From NCBI GenBank assembly GCA_021018815.1, contig JAITYX010000007.1:10726001-10790000 (forward strand): a DNA stretch of 64,000 bases. The letters run 5' to 3'. This document shows, in pieces, positions 1 to 13,400 of this stretch. A model generated the notes under the pieces. The model searched no databases and had not been told where the DNA came from. It was given only the letters and a program-made list of their open reading frames with translations. This stretch comes from Talinum fruticosum (taxonomy: Eukaryota > Streptophyta > Magnoliopsida > Caryophyllales > Talinaceae). The position numbers and the translations under genes were made by a program. Position 1 is the first letter of the stretch; every line of letters starts with the position of its first letter.

Positions 1-1619
1 GGTCTTAAAACAGCTAATATTTAAACTTAAAAGTCAAAAATACCTTAGCTGTAAAGTGATCTAGATATCATAGACTCTGCCTTGGGCCATAGACTCTGCC
101 GTAACCAACGCCTAATATTAGAAGAAGAGTCCATTGTAGGTTTTCGTTTCTACGTTGATATGATGGGGGGGAATCGGGGAATCTTTCTGTCTGGTTCAAA
201 GGCCCAAAGTGCTCAAATCCTCTGGATAATTTTCGTAACAACCCACAAACTCATTTCCTATTTTTATTTCGACCCGGCCCACTTCAACTTCTCTCTCTTT
301 GTCTCACTTCTGCCTAACGTTTCGAGCTAATGTTATTTTATCATTATCGTTCCCTACAACTACTTCTACACAATTTTATACGAACTTATTATTAAATTTT
401 ACCATTCCTTACTTTTATATCTTAAAAATAAACACTAAAATAAACATATTCTAAGTCTCATATTAAACTCTGCATTATAATATATCTATTTACCTCCTTT
501 TCCCGAGATAATGCGGAACTAGATCAAATTTGAAGGATATTAGCAGTACTGATTTTATATGATCACATTAAGAAAAATGTTGTCAAATTTGGTAATCCTC
601 TAAAATAAATAGCCACCAAAATAACAATAAAATAATAAAATAGATATCCTATATAACACTATTTCGGGCTTGGCCCTCTTTTGTATAAACTATACCTCTC
701 TATATATACAAAAAGAAAAAATATTTTAGAGTGAAATTTATCCCTATAATTAAAATTTAATATTATATGGAATTTGAAGGTGAGATTGCAGTGTCAAATG
801 AGCTAAGACGTATATTTTATATGCACATTGAATTAAAATAAACAGAAAATGATATTTATATTAAGAAGGTAGTGAGAGAGTACGTAGATGAGAAGCATAG
901 ATTAGAGGCAAGGCAAGGGACGAGAATCTTTCTCAAAGTTTGTTGCTTCTTTGATTATAAGTTTAATTAAATTATTCACTTGCTCATACAACACTCATGT
1001 ATATTCCCACTCTTTACCTGTTTTTCCACTTTTTTTTATTTATTTTTTTATAATTAAAATAGCCTAGACAAGCCATGATAAACAATAATAATTTCACAAA
1101 AATATATATTTGTTAGTCTTATTTTTTAAATTAGATGAGATCTTATATCTTTGGTGAATATTGAGATTCTAGCCAATTGTATCGTTTTAAATTATACTCG
1201 TATAGGGACTAATTTATATTAAGTGTTGTCATATTGTGTAATAGTTTTCAAATTACAGTTCTTTCAATAAAATACGTAGTCATTTGTCCATACTGATAAA
1301 GACATAGGTTAAGTCAGGAGGTACATATTTTTGAAATATCTCACATAAAATTTTGTAAACACACTTGCATATGAAAATTATATAATATATAATTTTAAAA
1401 AGAGGAGAATTGAAGGGGTGGTGGATGAAGGATTGAGGGCCAAAGCCCAAGCAATTGTGCAATTTGATTGGTAACTTAAATGGGACATTTATATATACAC
1501 CAAATCTAATTATGGATTTCTCCACATGCTTAAAACACAACAAAAAAGTTGACGTGTCATACAAATGGTCAACCACCGATGAGAGACAAAACTATTGTAC
1601 CACGTTAATTTTCCAACTA

Positions 1620-1621
<2 letters not shown>

Positions 1622-1703
<82 letters not shown>
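1622..1703. repeat. (TA)n microsatellite
   Basis: An almost uninterrupted run of about 40 TA dinucleotides. It is self-complementary, so it could extrude as a cruciform and is likely to vary in length between individuals. Confidence 0.95.
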
Positions 1704-3000
1704 TACTTCAATGCATCAAAATAAATTAAATTAAAGAAGAACTACAAATAATTTTTTTAAATAAAATTATTGAATTTTAATATTCCGAATTTGAGGTCAT
1801 ATTGTTCATAATATTCTCAACTATCGATTTATCCTTTAACATTATCAGTTAATTTTTCAAAGTATGTGATATTAACAATGTTGTTGCTTACGATGAAAAT
1901 GTTATAGGATATTGTATGCAATATGGTTCAAAATTTGAGATATTAAAATAAAAAAAAAGATAATTGATATACAAGAGATCCTTGTGTTCCCTTTTTCATT
2001 AGTTGTGGGGTGCTCGCTAAGCATAGATTAAAGGTTTCTCAATGTGCATGTAATTTTTCAAGTTAATTATTATTTAATTAAATTTAAATTATTGCTGACT
2101 TATGAGAAGTATAGCTCTCTCATTACAATTTTATTTATTTATAAAATTTGAATATAAAATCTTATATCAAACTATTTAAACCAATTAATAGTATGAATTA
2201 TGTATTTTAGTTTAAATAAAAAAATAAACTTTAGAGTGTAGCCTGACATCACACTTTTCCTATAAACTAAAAGAAATTATGATTATATTAAAGGTCAATA
2301 AATGTAAAATTTGTTATTTTCAACTTCTTGTTGATATTACCCAAATACTCAATTTTACATAATTATCGTATTTGACAAATAAAATATATATCTATTGTAG
2401 AGCAAATAAAATAAAAAAATTATTCAATCTCTTTTTTATTAAAATGAACTAATTGAATAAGAGTATCTATTTCTAGTTTAAGAAGATTTAATAAGTGCTA
2501 ATTAATATATGTATATAAAATTTATTAACCTCTTTTATGTTGAAGCATTTTTGAATCACACATATAATTTCTACATTTCTATTCATTTCTTTTTATTGGC
2601 AAACATATTTGGATCGTATATTTTATCATCGTAGACATTTTCAATTACTAACCTTAATTATGTTATGTATGCATAGTTTTTTAAAGTATACTATACATCA
2701 TTTTGTGTATAATATGGGTCCTGACTAGTTTTGATAAATTAAAAATTTATTTAAAATTATATAAAAAATAAATAAAAATAAAAATAAATATAAATAAAAA
2801 TAAGATAATAATAAATAATAATTTTTATATAACTTCAAACACACAGAGTAAGTTGGGAAAGAATGGAGGGATAGGGGGTAGTGCTGATAAGATAGTCCAA
2901 GGCATAGATGTGGGAGTAGCAAAAGGATAGGCATGAAATGAATGAAGAAAAGAAAGGAAGTGTGAAGATGAAGTAGGGAAAGGGGGAGTTAAGTTGTGGA

Positions 3001-3030
3001 TATAGATAGATAGATAGATAGATAGATAAG
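3001..3030. repeat. (GATA)n microsatellite
   Basis: About seven tandem GATA units, followed about 90 bases later by a short GA run at 3118-3132. Confidence 0.9.
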
Positions 3031-3172
3031 AACTCGGAAAAATAAAATAATATTTTATTTAATTTTGTATTTATCATAAATAATATTAAAATTATAATGT
3101 TATTGGAAATGAATTAAGAGAGAGAGAGAGAGGGGGAGATGGTGTTGGGTGGACTGACTGACTGGAAAGACT

Positions 3173-3190
3173 TGGCAATGGGCATTGCCA
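3173..3190. repeat. Short perfect inverted repeat
   Basis: The arms TGGCAATG and CATTGCCA are separated by two G residues. This lies in a locally GC-richer patch with CT-rich DNA following. No known microRNA sequence was recognised in it. Confidence 0.5.
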
Positions 3191-3947
3191 GGCTTGCAAT
3201 ATACCCCGCCTTTTCTACATGATTGGCGCTGGGCCCCTCTCTGCCCTGTCAACCCACATGCCGACTCGACACCCCATGCTCCTCTCTCTCCTCTCCTATA
3301 TATTTTTCCTTTTCTTCCATTTTTTTATTTTTACTATTTTATTTATTTAATAATTTTTATTACTTGTATTTTGTTTCATGTCTCTGAATTTTCTTGATTA
3401 TTATTATCACCACCTGAGCCTACTCTGAAAACTACGGCCAACCATTTGGATCATCTACATTTTGTTTTTGCCATTAAAAAAAAAAAAAATTTACATTTTG
3501 TTTAATGCCCTTTTTTAGTTTCTTTTTAGGGAAGGGAGGGGATGTTTCTTTCCTTTCCTTTTCTTTTTTTTTTTTTTCATAAAATTGGGTGTATGTTTAA
3601 TAGCGGAACCTTAAACTTAAAATAAGGGTGTTTATGTTTTTTTTTCTAAATTTAAAGGTATCTAATTATTTATAATTTTATATTTTTAATTTAAATATAA
3701 GTTAATTTTTTGTGGGCCGTCTCTTAAGTACTCCGTCCATGTGTACAACTACAAGTCAGTAACGTTAAAGAAGAAAATCAAAACTATTTTATACAAATTT
3801 TTTAAAGCAATTTTGTCATATGATTTTTATAAGTAACGATATTTTAGAGGTTTTAGATGAGGTATACTTATTTTGAGTGACTATTTATTGTTTAATAAAA
3901 GTCACCTTATATGAGTGATTCATTTCACATATAATTATAAATAAAAT

Positions 3948-3993
3948 CATATATATATATATATATATGAATAACATATATATATATATATAT
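3948..3993. repeat. Imperfect (TA)n tract
   Basis: Two TA runs of about ten units each, interrupted by a short spacer with GAATAACA. Confidence 0.85.
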
Positions 3994-5267
3994 TAAAAGT
4001 TGGGTAGAGTTCATGTATAAAAACACATAGAATTTTCATGTAAAATATCATATAGTAGATAACTAATAATTGTATAAATAGTAAAATAAATATAATTTGC
4101 TATGTAAAAAAGTTAATATGATAAATTATTAAATTATATTAAAAAATACTATCCAACTAATAAAAGCTCTAAAATGCTATTGTAATAATTATTTATATGT
4201 CAAAATAAGTAATTAAGTAAATTATTATTAAAAAAGAAAGTATGTAAATTTATAAAAATCAATAATTTTAATTTTAATGACACTAATAAATTTAAGATAT
4301 TTTTATACATAAAATGTCATTCATATTGCTATTTAGTAAGAATGAAAAGGAATCCCAATATTTTACATATTGGTGACAATCCTCCCTGATGTGAATAAAA
4401 CTATACTTAATTATAAATTTCCCATAATTGCTCATAAAAAAGATTCATATAGTAACAATTAACTTTAAAATAATAGAAATATAAAAAAATATTGTTATAT
4501 TTTTCTAAAATTTTGGTACAAAAATATTAATAAAATAAAAAAATTACCTCAAATCCTTAGAGAGCAAGGGGTATACAACTAGTATATTAAAAAGTTGGGT
4601 AGGAGCTCTATATGAGTGACAAATAAGATGCTTATATAAAATTATCTTATAAATGTAGTGTTTATGTAAGGTATGCATTTAATTATATTTTAAATGATTA
4701 ATTTATATTAAATTATGTATATTAATAATTTTATTGATCCAAAAACTAATTTATTCACATTCGAGCATTACTTGTTCTATATATACATTAGTATACTTTT
4801 TTATAATTTATAAAAGTTGGAGAAAATCAATAAGTGTTGGTTCAAAATGAAAAACATACGATTATATGAGTAATACATATGTAATAATCACATAAGACTA
4901 TTTGACTACATAAATGTCCGTCGCAGGTTGAATTAATACAATACTATACTTAAATAAAACAAATGACTTTTTAATTGCATATATATTAATTAATTAGTAA
5001 GAATGTATTATGATTGTTATTAAATTAATTAATATTTAAAAGATGTTTCATGTACTTATTAAAAATAAAAATAAAAAATTTCGCATATTAGAGAACTTTA
5101 AAAGTAGCGAATGATATAAAAACAAAACAAATTAAAAATTACAGAAAAATCAACAATTACATTGTTATAAACATATCATCTATTTTAAAACTATATATTT
5201 TGTTATTTATTTTACATTAATAAAATTAAAAATAAAAATAATAAAAGTTTTTGCATCACAAGTAGGG

Positions 5268-5395
5268 GTGAGCGGTTACGGGTACCTTGTCCCAAAATTA
5301 GGAGCCTAACCCTAACCCTCGTTTGATCGGTTCCTAAATTTTAGGAACTCGAACTCGAACATCGAGTTCCGGCTTCGATTCCAGGGTACCTTGTT
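5268..5395. mobile_element. Possible hAT-type terminal fragment
   Basis: The stretch begins AGGGGTGAGCGG, like the TAGGGGTGAGC ends common in plant non-autonomous hAT elements. It continues with subterminal repeats (TAACCCTAACCC, CGAACTCGAAC). No matching opposite end or 8-bp target duplication was found, so it may be only a fragment. Confidence 0.3.
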
Positions 5396-7844
5396 CACAC
5401 CATTATTCTTATAAGCAAAAACTTTAAGGCCTTAAAAACTTACAAACATCAACTCACGTTAATCATTTAATTAACTAAAGTTCAACAAGCAAACAATTAA
5501 ATACAAAAATTTTTAGCAAATTTGTACAAAATCAAAGTTGGTAGTAGAAAGAACATTCTTAAAAGGGGGAGGGGTGATCAAAATCTTACAAGATCTTTTA
5601 AAAAACTAATACAACCAAAAGTCTCAAGTTCATTAACTAAATTTAAATTAACTATTTTACATTTGTATGTACTCATGTATATGCTAGATATTAAATTCGA
5701 TTATTCTCTTCCTATTTATAAATTGTACTACCTTTTGTTATTTACCATATTTTAATACTTCTTATAACTTTTTTTTAACTATTTACTATTGGATCTTATC
5801 ATTTTTCACTACTTTTATATATATTTTCACTGAATAGATCATAGACATCATAGAGTACATTTGCACAAAGTATGCCTACTATAAACTCATATATATATAT
5901 TCCTTTTATGCTTTAACCCATCCACAAATATTACACTGATATTATATATGGGTAATTTTTAAAGAAATTAAAAGACAAATTGTAGCCCTATAAAATAAAA
6001 GATTATTTCTAACGAAAATAAAATATGGACATGAGTGAGATTCAAACTCAAATATTTAATGTTTAAAATTTTTAGAAATTAAACTATTTTTTTGATCAAA
6101 CAAATTGAATTAATTGACAGACGATAAAAACTTAAATTAAAGTTAGTAATTTCGCGAAGATGAAGAAATAGCGTGGAGAAAGTGGGATTGAATAAAAGCT
6201 TGCCGTTTTGATAATAACATCACATGATATGTGACTCTCAATTTTCACATCTTAATACGCGAGAAAGGAAACATTTTTATCCGTTAAATCTTATTGACTA
6301 TTGATTATTGAAGGAAGGAAGGACGTTCCACCAAACATAATAGTTTCTTAATTTGTATGATTGTGTTCACAATGAGGCATATAAGATTGCAATTTTGAAT
6401 TGACGTTTTCCTCGGGGATTATTCCATTTCATTCCAATCATTTTCGATATACCAATAAAAATAAATATCGATTTTATGTTGTATGGAATTTTAATGACTG
6501 TAAAAGTACAACCTTATTACGGAAAATATCACGATAAAAGCATGAGGATTTTAATGACGATAATTATAATGAACCAGTCAGTCACAATGAGTTGATTTAC
6601 TATAGAGTGGGGGACCTCAGCTTAAGTGACGGGTTACATGTTAGACAATTGGAGAGAAGGATTTATCTGTCGGATCTACAATAATAACTTTTCTCATTTT
6701 TCAATGAAATTTCATATTTAAATAAAAATGACTCACAATTTTATCATTTTTTTAATGGAACACTCACAAAAAGTTAAAGTTTTTCCCGTACTATCACTAT
6801 CTTATATTATAAACACACTTATATAAGACGGTTTTAGTTACAATTATATTACATAGCTGGACCAAGCTTATATTAAATTCAATAAAAACTTGATTAGAGG
6901 TGGCTTTAAGTCTTTAACTATTGGTTTAGTTGGGTGTCAAATTGAAGGTATATTATAATCTTACTCTAAATAAGCTCTCAACATCTGTGTACATCATATA
7001 CTATTTATATATAATAAATTTTTTTGATCAAAAAAATTTATATATAATAAAAAATAAGATTTATAAAAGTCACGGTATTTATTTATTTTTGGATCCAAAT
7101 AAAAGTCACGGTATTGAAAGAACGTAAACAAATTGACTCAAAAAAAAAAAAAAAAAGGGGGAGGGAAAGTAGACACTAATTTTCAGCCACAAAGAAGGCG
7201 AGTTGTTCTTAATTGCTTCAACTGCTTTTTGGCTTGAAGTTGCACGAATTCAAACAACTATTTTAGTGAATAAATCATAAATATTATCAAATGAAATCTT
7301 GATTTTGGTGTTTGAAAAAAAAATTAATGTATTGATTTTCTTTTTTGAGCATGAAGGTATTGATTTATTAAGATTACTTAAAGTTTAATTTTGTTCTTTT
7401 TTGATTGTGAAAAAGATTATTCTCCTCCTTATGAAATAGTAAAAAGCAACAATAATTAAGTTTATTTTTGGCGCAAATGAAGTTTATTAAGATGATTTTA
7501 CGTGTTTATTTTATGGCATACAACCTAATTATATAAATTATTATATAATTTCGGGTTTATATACTCGAGATCAATAAAAGACAAAAAAATATCTTTCTTC
7601 TTTTTACCTTCTAAAATTCCTCATATTTTCTCTTTCTCCCTCCCATTTGTTGATATGTGGCCAGGGAGTATGTGTCCTAGGTCCACAATATTATTGTTAA
7701 CCTAATTATAGTTGGATCATATATAGAATTTTTTAAATTTAGATGCGAATGAGATGTTAATGTATGTGAAATCCAAATCAAATTATGTGATAATAAGTTT
7801 AAAAATAACTAGTACCCATAGATAGTTTCATTATTTAATTTCTA

Positions 7845-8480
7845 TCATAATAAGTTTATGATCCAGCATGTTGGTTTTTTTAAAGGTATTTATTATATTT
7901 CTTATTATATATCTTTTCAACGAATTCTATCTCCATTTTGTAAGAGTTTAGAGTTTATTTTATCACCATTACATGAGTTGGATTCTCATTTTAAGTATTG
8001 GTCGGTATTCTTTCGTGAATCAATCAATATAACACCCTCCCCCGTTGATGATAAAAAAAAAAGGTTATTCTCACCTCTAGAGTGAGTTTGGATCATCGCA
8101 TTTGTACGATTTATCGTAGATTTGTAAGTAATATTTTTGTGGAGTACGATTTAAATACTATCATATTAGATTTACTTATTTTGATTAAGGGACGAGTCAA
8201 CAATGAAATTTTGTAAGTTACTATTATGTTGATCTTCCTTTCAAGTGTAATATATCATATAAGATAGACATTTACTTCATGAAAATTATATTATAACTCG
8301 CCGATATTTGGGAAGCACGTTAACATTGACGTTGACAAAAAGAATGTTACAAATTTAGAGAAAGTCAACGTTATATCTACCATTGACTTTTTAAAAATAA
8401 AGATTTATTTTGATGTTTATATTTACTGTTGTTTAAATATAAATGCCATATGAGTTTTCATTAATGAATTTTTCCCTTTT
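7845..8480 (+). repeat. Dispersed repeat family, copy A
   Basis: This shares an ordered series of short blocks with copies near 33.6 and 53.1 kb. The blocks are TTATTTTGATT, CTCACCGATATT-like (here CTCGCCGATATT), ACCATTGACTTT, an AAATTTATT-like block, and AAATGCCATATGA ahead of TTCATTAATGAA. The copies are strongly diverged. The type of element is not recognised; the lack of coding capacity and of clear ends suggests the tail of an old retroelement. Confidence 0.5.
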
Positions 8481-9769
8481 CTTATATATAAAAAAGTTAT
8501 GATCAATTGAAATAATATGCCTTTCACAAAAAAAAAAAAAAGAAATAATATGTCTTATGTTAAATTTATTTTGAATGATAAGAAAATTAAAAGGGCAAAA
8601 TCCACGATGTATCGTGGGATTAGTGAAAAATAAATTGAAAAAACTAAAACAAAAACCTTTTATTTGATACTTATACATGAACTAACCAGCAAACTCAGTA
8701 TAACATGGGTATTTTTTTTGGCTACATTAGTATAACATGGGTATGAATTTTCTCTACTTGATGTAAAAAAATAAATAAAATTGTATACATCAATTTTCCC
8801 ACCTCATTGATAAAAAAGATTGAATTTATGATAATTAACATTAAAACCTATACTAACATGGCAAAGAATAATATCTTTCAAAATTACTCATCCAATAAGA
8901 CTATGAAAATAAGTTGAGTCGAATTTATTAATAATACATGCAACGTAACAAAATATAGTGATTATTTACTTCAAATATAATAGTTCAACAATTTTTCATA
9001 CTCTTGTTATAATTTGGAGATGTTTTATAGATGGAGATAATTTGAGTATTTCTTTAATTTTTTGTTTCGTGGTTAAGATAACTTATATAATTTTTCAAAT
9101 ATGCGTAATATCATTTTAAAAATTTAGTATTAAGTTACTTCAAAAAATTGAATATTTATTTTGTAGAAAAGGATGAGAAGGGGCAATATCAAGGGTGAGC
9201 ATAATTTTTAATATTTTATATCAAATAAAAAATGTTTAAAAGGTTTCGATACAACCCATAAATGAGAAATTAATGTAACGGTTTCAAATTCGATTTCAAA
9301 AAATAAGGAGCATGTCCAGTTATATTCGATTTTAAAGAGTAGAGTATTAATTCTATTGGTTTTCAAATTTCCAAACTAAATAAATATTTAGAATTTTGAA
9401 ATATTTGCGAATTGAACTGAACTACTTCACGTGTTAAAAATAAAATACAACTAAGTAGCATTACATTTTATATGCATAACGTAGGAAACAAAATTTTTCC
9501 ACACCCACGCTAAAAATACTCCGACTCGTCGTGATTGGAGGAGTGTTTATGATGCAGATAAGCAATTGGTGAGTAGTTCTAAACGGGCAAAAATACACAT
9601 GGCAGGATTTTAGTGGGGTTTGTTGAAGGGTTTACATAGGCTTCGGGTTCACATGAACGTTCACCTCCCTAATCAATCTGTTTTCAACAGACAATTACAC
9701 TCTGTTAATACGTACGATTTTATTTTATTTTTTTGCCCCTTTCTCTTCTTCATCTTCCTCTCTCCAATC

Positions 9770-9900
9770 TCTTTCTCTCTCTCTCTTCACCCACTCCAAA
9801 TGAGAGAGAAAGAGAGAGAGACACAGAGAGAAGGGGCCGTCACAAGAATTTTGTCGGCGACAGGCGTTTTTGGAGTGGGGAGGGAGAGAGAAAGAGGCAA
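9770..9900 (+). promoter_or_regulatory. CT/GA-rich tract, likely promoter or 5' leader of the GH28 gene
   Basis: A CT-rich run switches to a GAGAGA-rich run, a composition typical of plant core promoters and leaders. It lies about 0.6-0.7 kb upstream of the chosen polygalacturonase start. The transcription start cannot be placed by eye. Confidence 0.35.
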
Positions 9901-10491
9901 TAAGTAATTACCAGTACTAAATACTATACTGGGTAATTATTGGCTCTTTTAATTCTAATTTAATTCTCTTCCCATAAATTATTATTCTTATGCAGGTTTT
10001 TCTTTTGGTAAGTACCCTCCTTTTTTTTTTCATTTTTTCCTCCCAAAGATTTTGCTTATGGGAGAGAAGCTGGCATTTTTCCTTGTTTGAAAAAAAGGGT
10101 TTTTTTTCCTCCTCTTCTCTCTTCTTCTGCTTCTTCCTCTCCCTCCTCCTTCATCTGTCCCTCTTGATGCCCCATTTATTATTTTGTCGTTTACATAATC
10201 AACACTACTTATAAACCATAATCATAGAGGGGAAAAACAGGGGTTGGGGGAAAAACAGGAGGGTAGAGAGAAATTTATATTTATTTATATTGAATTTTTC
10301 TTTTTTTTTAAAAAACTCTGGGCATTTTTTAATTGTTTCATTTCATTTTTGCTGGTGCTTCAGCAAGATTTTTATTTTGGGTGTTGTTAGGTCATTGGGT
10401 CTGCCTCTCTGTCTGTGTGGTTGTTTCTTTGAGGTTTTTCCCTCTCTCTCATCCCCACTGCACATTCTGCAGAAGCTGTGACCACAAGAAG

Positions 10492-13400
10492 ATGCTAGTA
10501 AGTATGTTTTTTTCTTTGTGGGTATTGCAAAATTTTTCCCACAATGCGTTCAAAATTCTGTCAGTTTATACTCATTTCAGTGTTGATCTGCAGATTTCGT
10601 GATCTGGGTTTGCTTACATTTGATTTGGTATTGCTTGATTCAGAGAGCTAGATCTTTGCTTCTCTGTGATTCAATTATGGGTTTTTGATTTTGATTACAA
10701 TTTTTTACTTCATCTACTGGAGATTTTGTTTCTGTTCAGTGAAATTCCAGTGGATTTTTGTTGTTGTTTTTTTGCTTTAGATTCTTAATTGTTCTACTTG
10801 ATTGATGTCCATTCTTTACTGAGTTCTTGTGATTTTACTTCACTCTTGTCTTCTTCTTCTCATTACGAAGTCCTTTGGCAATTTGCTGGCTGTGCAGTGG
10901 TCAATTCTTTTGTAGTCTCTCTTGACTTTAATGAGTATTTTCCCACTGAATTCTGAAATCTAAACAATTTATTTTTTCTGGGTTTTTTTTCTCTTTTTCC
11001 TTTTTTTCTCACCACTTTTGTTTTCCATCTCTTCAAATCCCTACTATTCAGAACATTTTTTGCTCTCATTTGCAAGTTTTGGGGTATCAAATGGCTTTTG
11101 GTTGTACAGTTCCGAATCTGCAATCTCTTGACAGTGAAAATCAAGTTTTTTTGTTTTGCTTTTGTTTTCGAGTCAATCTTAAATTATCAATGTGCTAATC
11201 CTGCTTAACACCAGAATGCTCTTACTTTTCAGCATCATGTTAATGTGGACACTGTTGTTAACATTTCTAATTGCTGCTCCTTTTAGGTGGCATTGCTTCT
11301 GCTGTTGGTGTTTAGTAACGCAGTTGGAGTCCTTGGGGAAGAGAGTGATGAGCAATGTAGAAACAAGCCAGAATTGGACCCAAGACCTCATAGTGTATCT
11401 ATAGTAGAATTTGGTGCTGTTGGAGATGGAAAAACTTTGAATACCGGTGCCTTTCAAAATGCCATTTTCTATCTCAACTCATTTGCAGACAAGGGCGGTG
11501 CCCAATTGTATGTGCCACCAGGAAAGTGGCTTACTGGGAGTTTCAATCTCACAAGCCATCTCACCCTTTTCCTGGAGAAGGATGCTATTATTCTTGGATC
11601 TCAGGTTTAATTCAATTGCCCAATTTTAGAGTCCCATTGCATTCCTTTAGCTTTGGCCGTAGCTAGAGATTGTGTGCCCATAGTGCAATGTCTTGTGCAT
11701 TACTTGATGAAATGAGGATTGAGATGTAAATTACTTTGCTGTATTTGCCTTTGTATGAGCTAGAACATCGTCCGAACTGGGATGGGAGACAAGGGTGGAC
11801 TAAGTTGAATGGGAGATTAATGTTGTGATCTTATTTTAATCATTTTGCATTATATGTAGGAAACATCAATGCATGGTCTTGCCTCAATTCCCTCTAATGG
11901 GGTTGTAATTTTCAGAATCCTTTTATGTGCAGGATCCTTCACAATGGGGAATAACTGATCAGTTGCCATCATATGGTAGTGGGAATGAGAAAAGTCGATA
12001 CCGGAGCTTGATAAATGGTTATAATTTGAATGATGTCGTCATAACAGGTACAATTTTTATTTACACGTTCTGATTCCATTCTATCTATTTATTTTGCAAT
12101 CACTGAAGTGTGTGCGTGTGTGTATTTGGTTGAGTCAGGTAATAATGGTACTGTAGACGGGCAAGGATCATTCTGGTGGGATGCCTTTGTCTCTCATACT
12201 CTGGAGTACAGCCGTCCTCATCTTGTAGAAATTGTGGACTCTGATAGGGTAGTGGTTTCAAACTTGACATTTTTGAACTCTCCTTCATATAATATACATC
12301 CCGTCTATTGCAGGTATCTATTTCAAAATTTAAATGTTTATAACTTACAGCATACATATGTCTATTGATGGGCGTCTCATGAGTCTTACAAGTATTTGAA
12401 TGCAATACAGGCATGTTCTAGTTCAAAACATTTCTGCTTATGCTCCTGCCTCATCTCCCGACACAGTTGGCATCGTCCCTGGTTAGTTTCTGTATTCTGA
12501 GTTGGCTAAACAGAAGTGTATTTTGTACGCCCTGATGTGATGATTCGGATATTAGTTTGCTGCTTTATGCTCTAGCCCATTTGAGTGCATTTGATCTTTA
12601 AATTCTGATATACACCTACTTGGAAGGGCATATTTTTCTTTTACTCCTTGCATAAGGGAGTCTGCAAAGAGTGTAAGGACAACCTAATTTTAACTACACA
12701 TGAATTTCCTTTTCTGATGTTTGTGTAGGAGTAGGTAGGTACTGCCATTTCAGAATGCTGTTTTTGAATTTGCAGAGATAGGATAATGTTATGTTTAGCA
12801 AAGAAGTATTACCAAATTCCATCTTTTGTGTCTCAGTGGCCAACTATCTGGCGAATGCTGCAATCAATCTGAAAATTCCACAACCAGATTTCTTCTGCTG
12901 ATTCACTAGAAACAAAACAAACCCGCACATAAAACCTCTCTGTGAGATGAGCTTTTAGTATTGTATGTATGATTTACTTCTATTGAAAAAACAAAGTTAT
13001 TATGCTTCACTGTATTGAGTAAATTCAGACAATCATAGCCCTTTGCCGAGATCAACCCTTCTTTTGAGTAAGCAGCCTTGTCATTCTGGTCCAAGATGAT
13101 TGCCGGCAGGTGGAATTAGCGATCTCAAAATTTGCCAAAGAAGGGCGTGTGTATAGGTCCCCTAAAGGCAATCCAATTTGTTTATTAGGTCATGTTCTTG
13201 GATAGGATGGGACTTCTGCCTTTTGGAGATAGAGGTTTGTTTTTAGGTTAGGGAAATGTTATGTGGTCTTATATACCGCATAACACCTAATCTTCTCTCG
13301 ACTAAACAAGTTTTTATGCTCTCCTTTAATTGCCATCCGATCAGTTAAGGCTGGAGGAAATGGACACCTTTCTTCTTGAATGAGGTTAACATGATGCTTG

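Larger units (their letters stand above)
1..9600. other. AT-rich intergenic region, no gene seen
   Basis: No reading frame here looks like a real exon: the open frames are short, low in complexity and match no family I recognise. The stretch holds microsatellites (near 1.62, 3.0 and 3.95 kb), a possible hAT-type end near 5.27 kb, a member of a dispersed repeat family near 7.85-8.48 kb and long A/T runs. The last few hundred bases become CT/GA-rich as the polygalacturonase leader approaches. Old, unrecognisable transposon sequence probably makes up much of it; that is inference from composition. Confidence 0.6.

Noticed and set aside
3165..3300. Possible microRNA precursor at the palindrome
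   Set aside because: The stem is only 8 bp around two bases, with no long foldback arm and no match to microRNA families I know.
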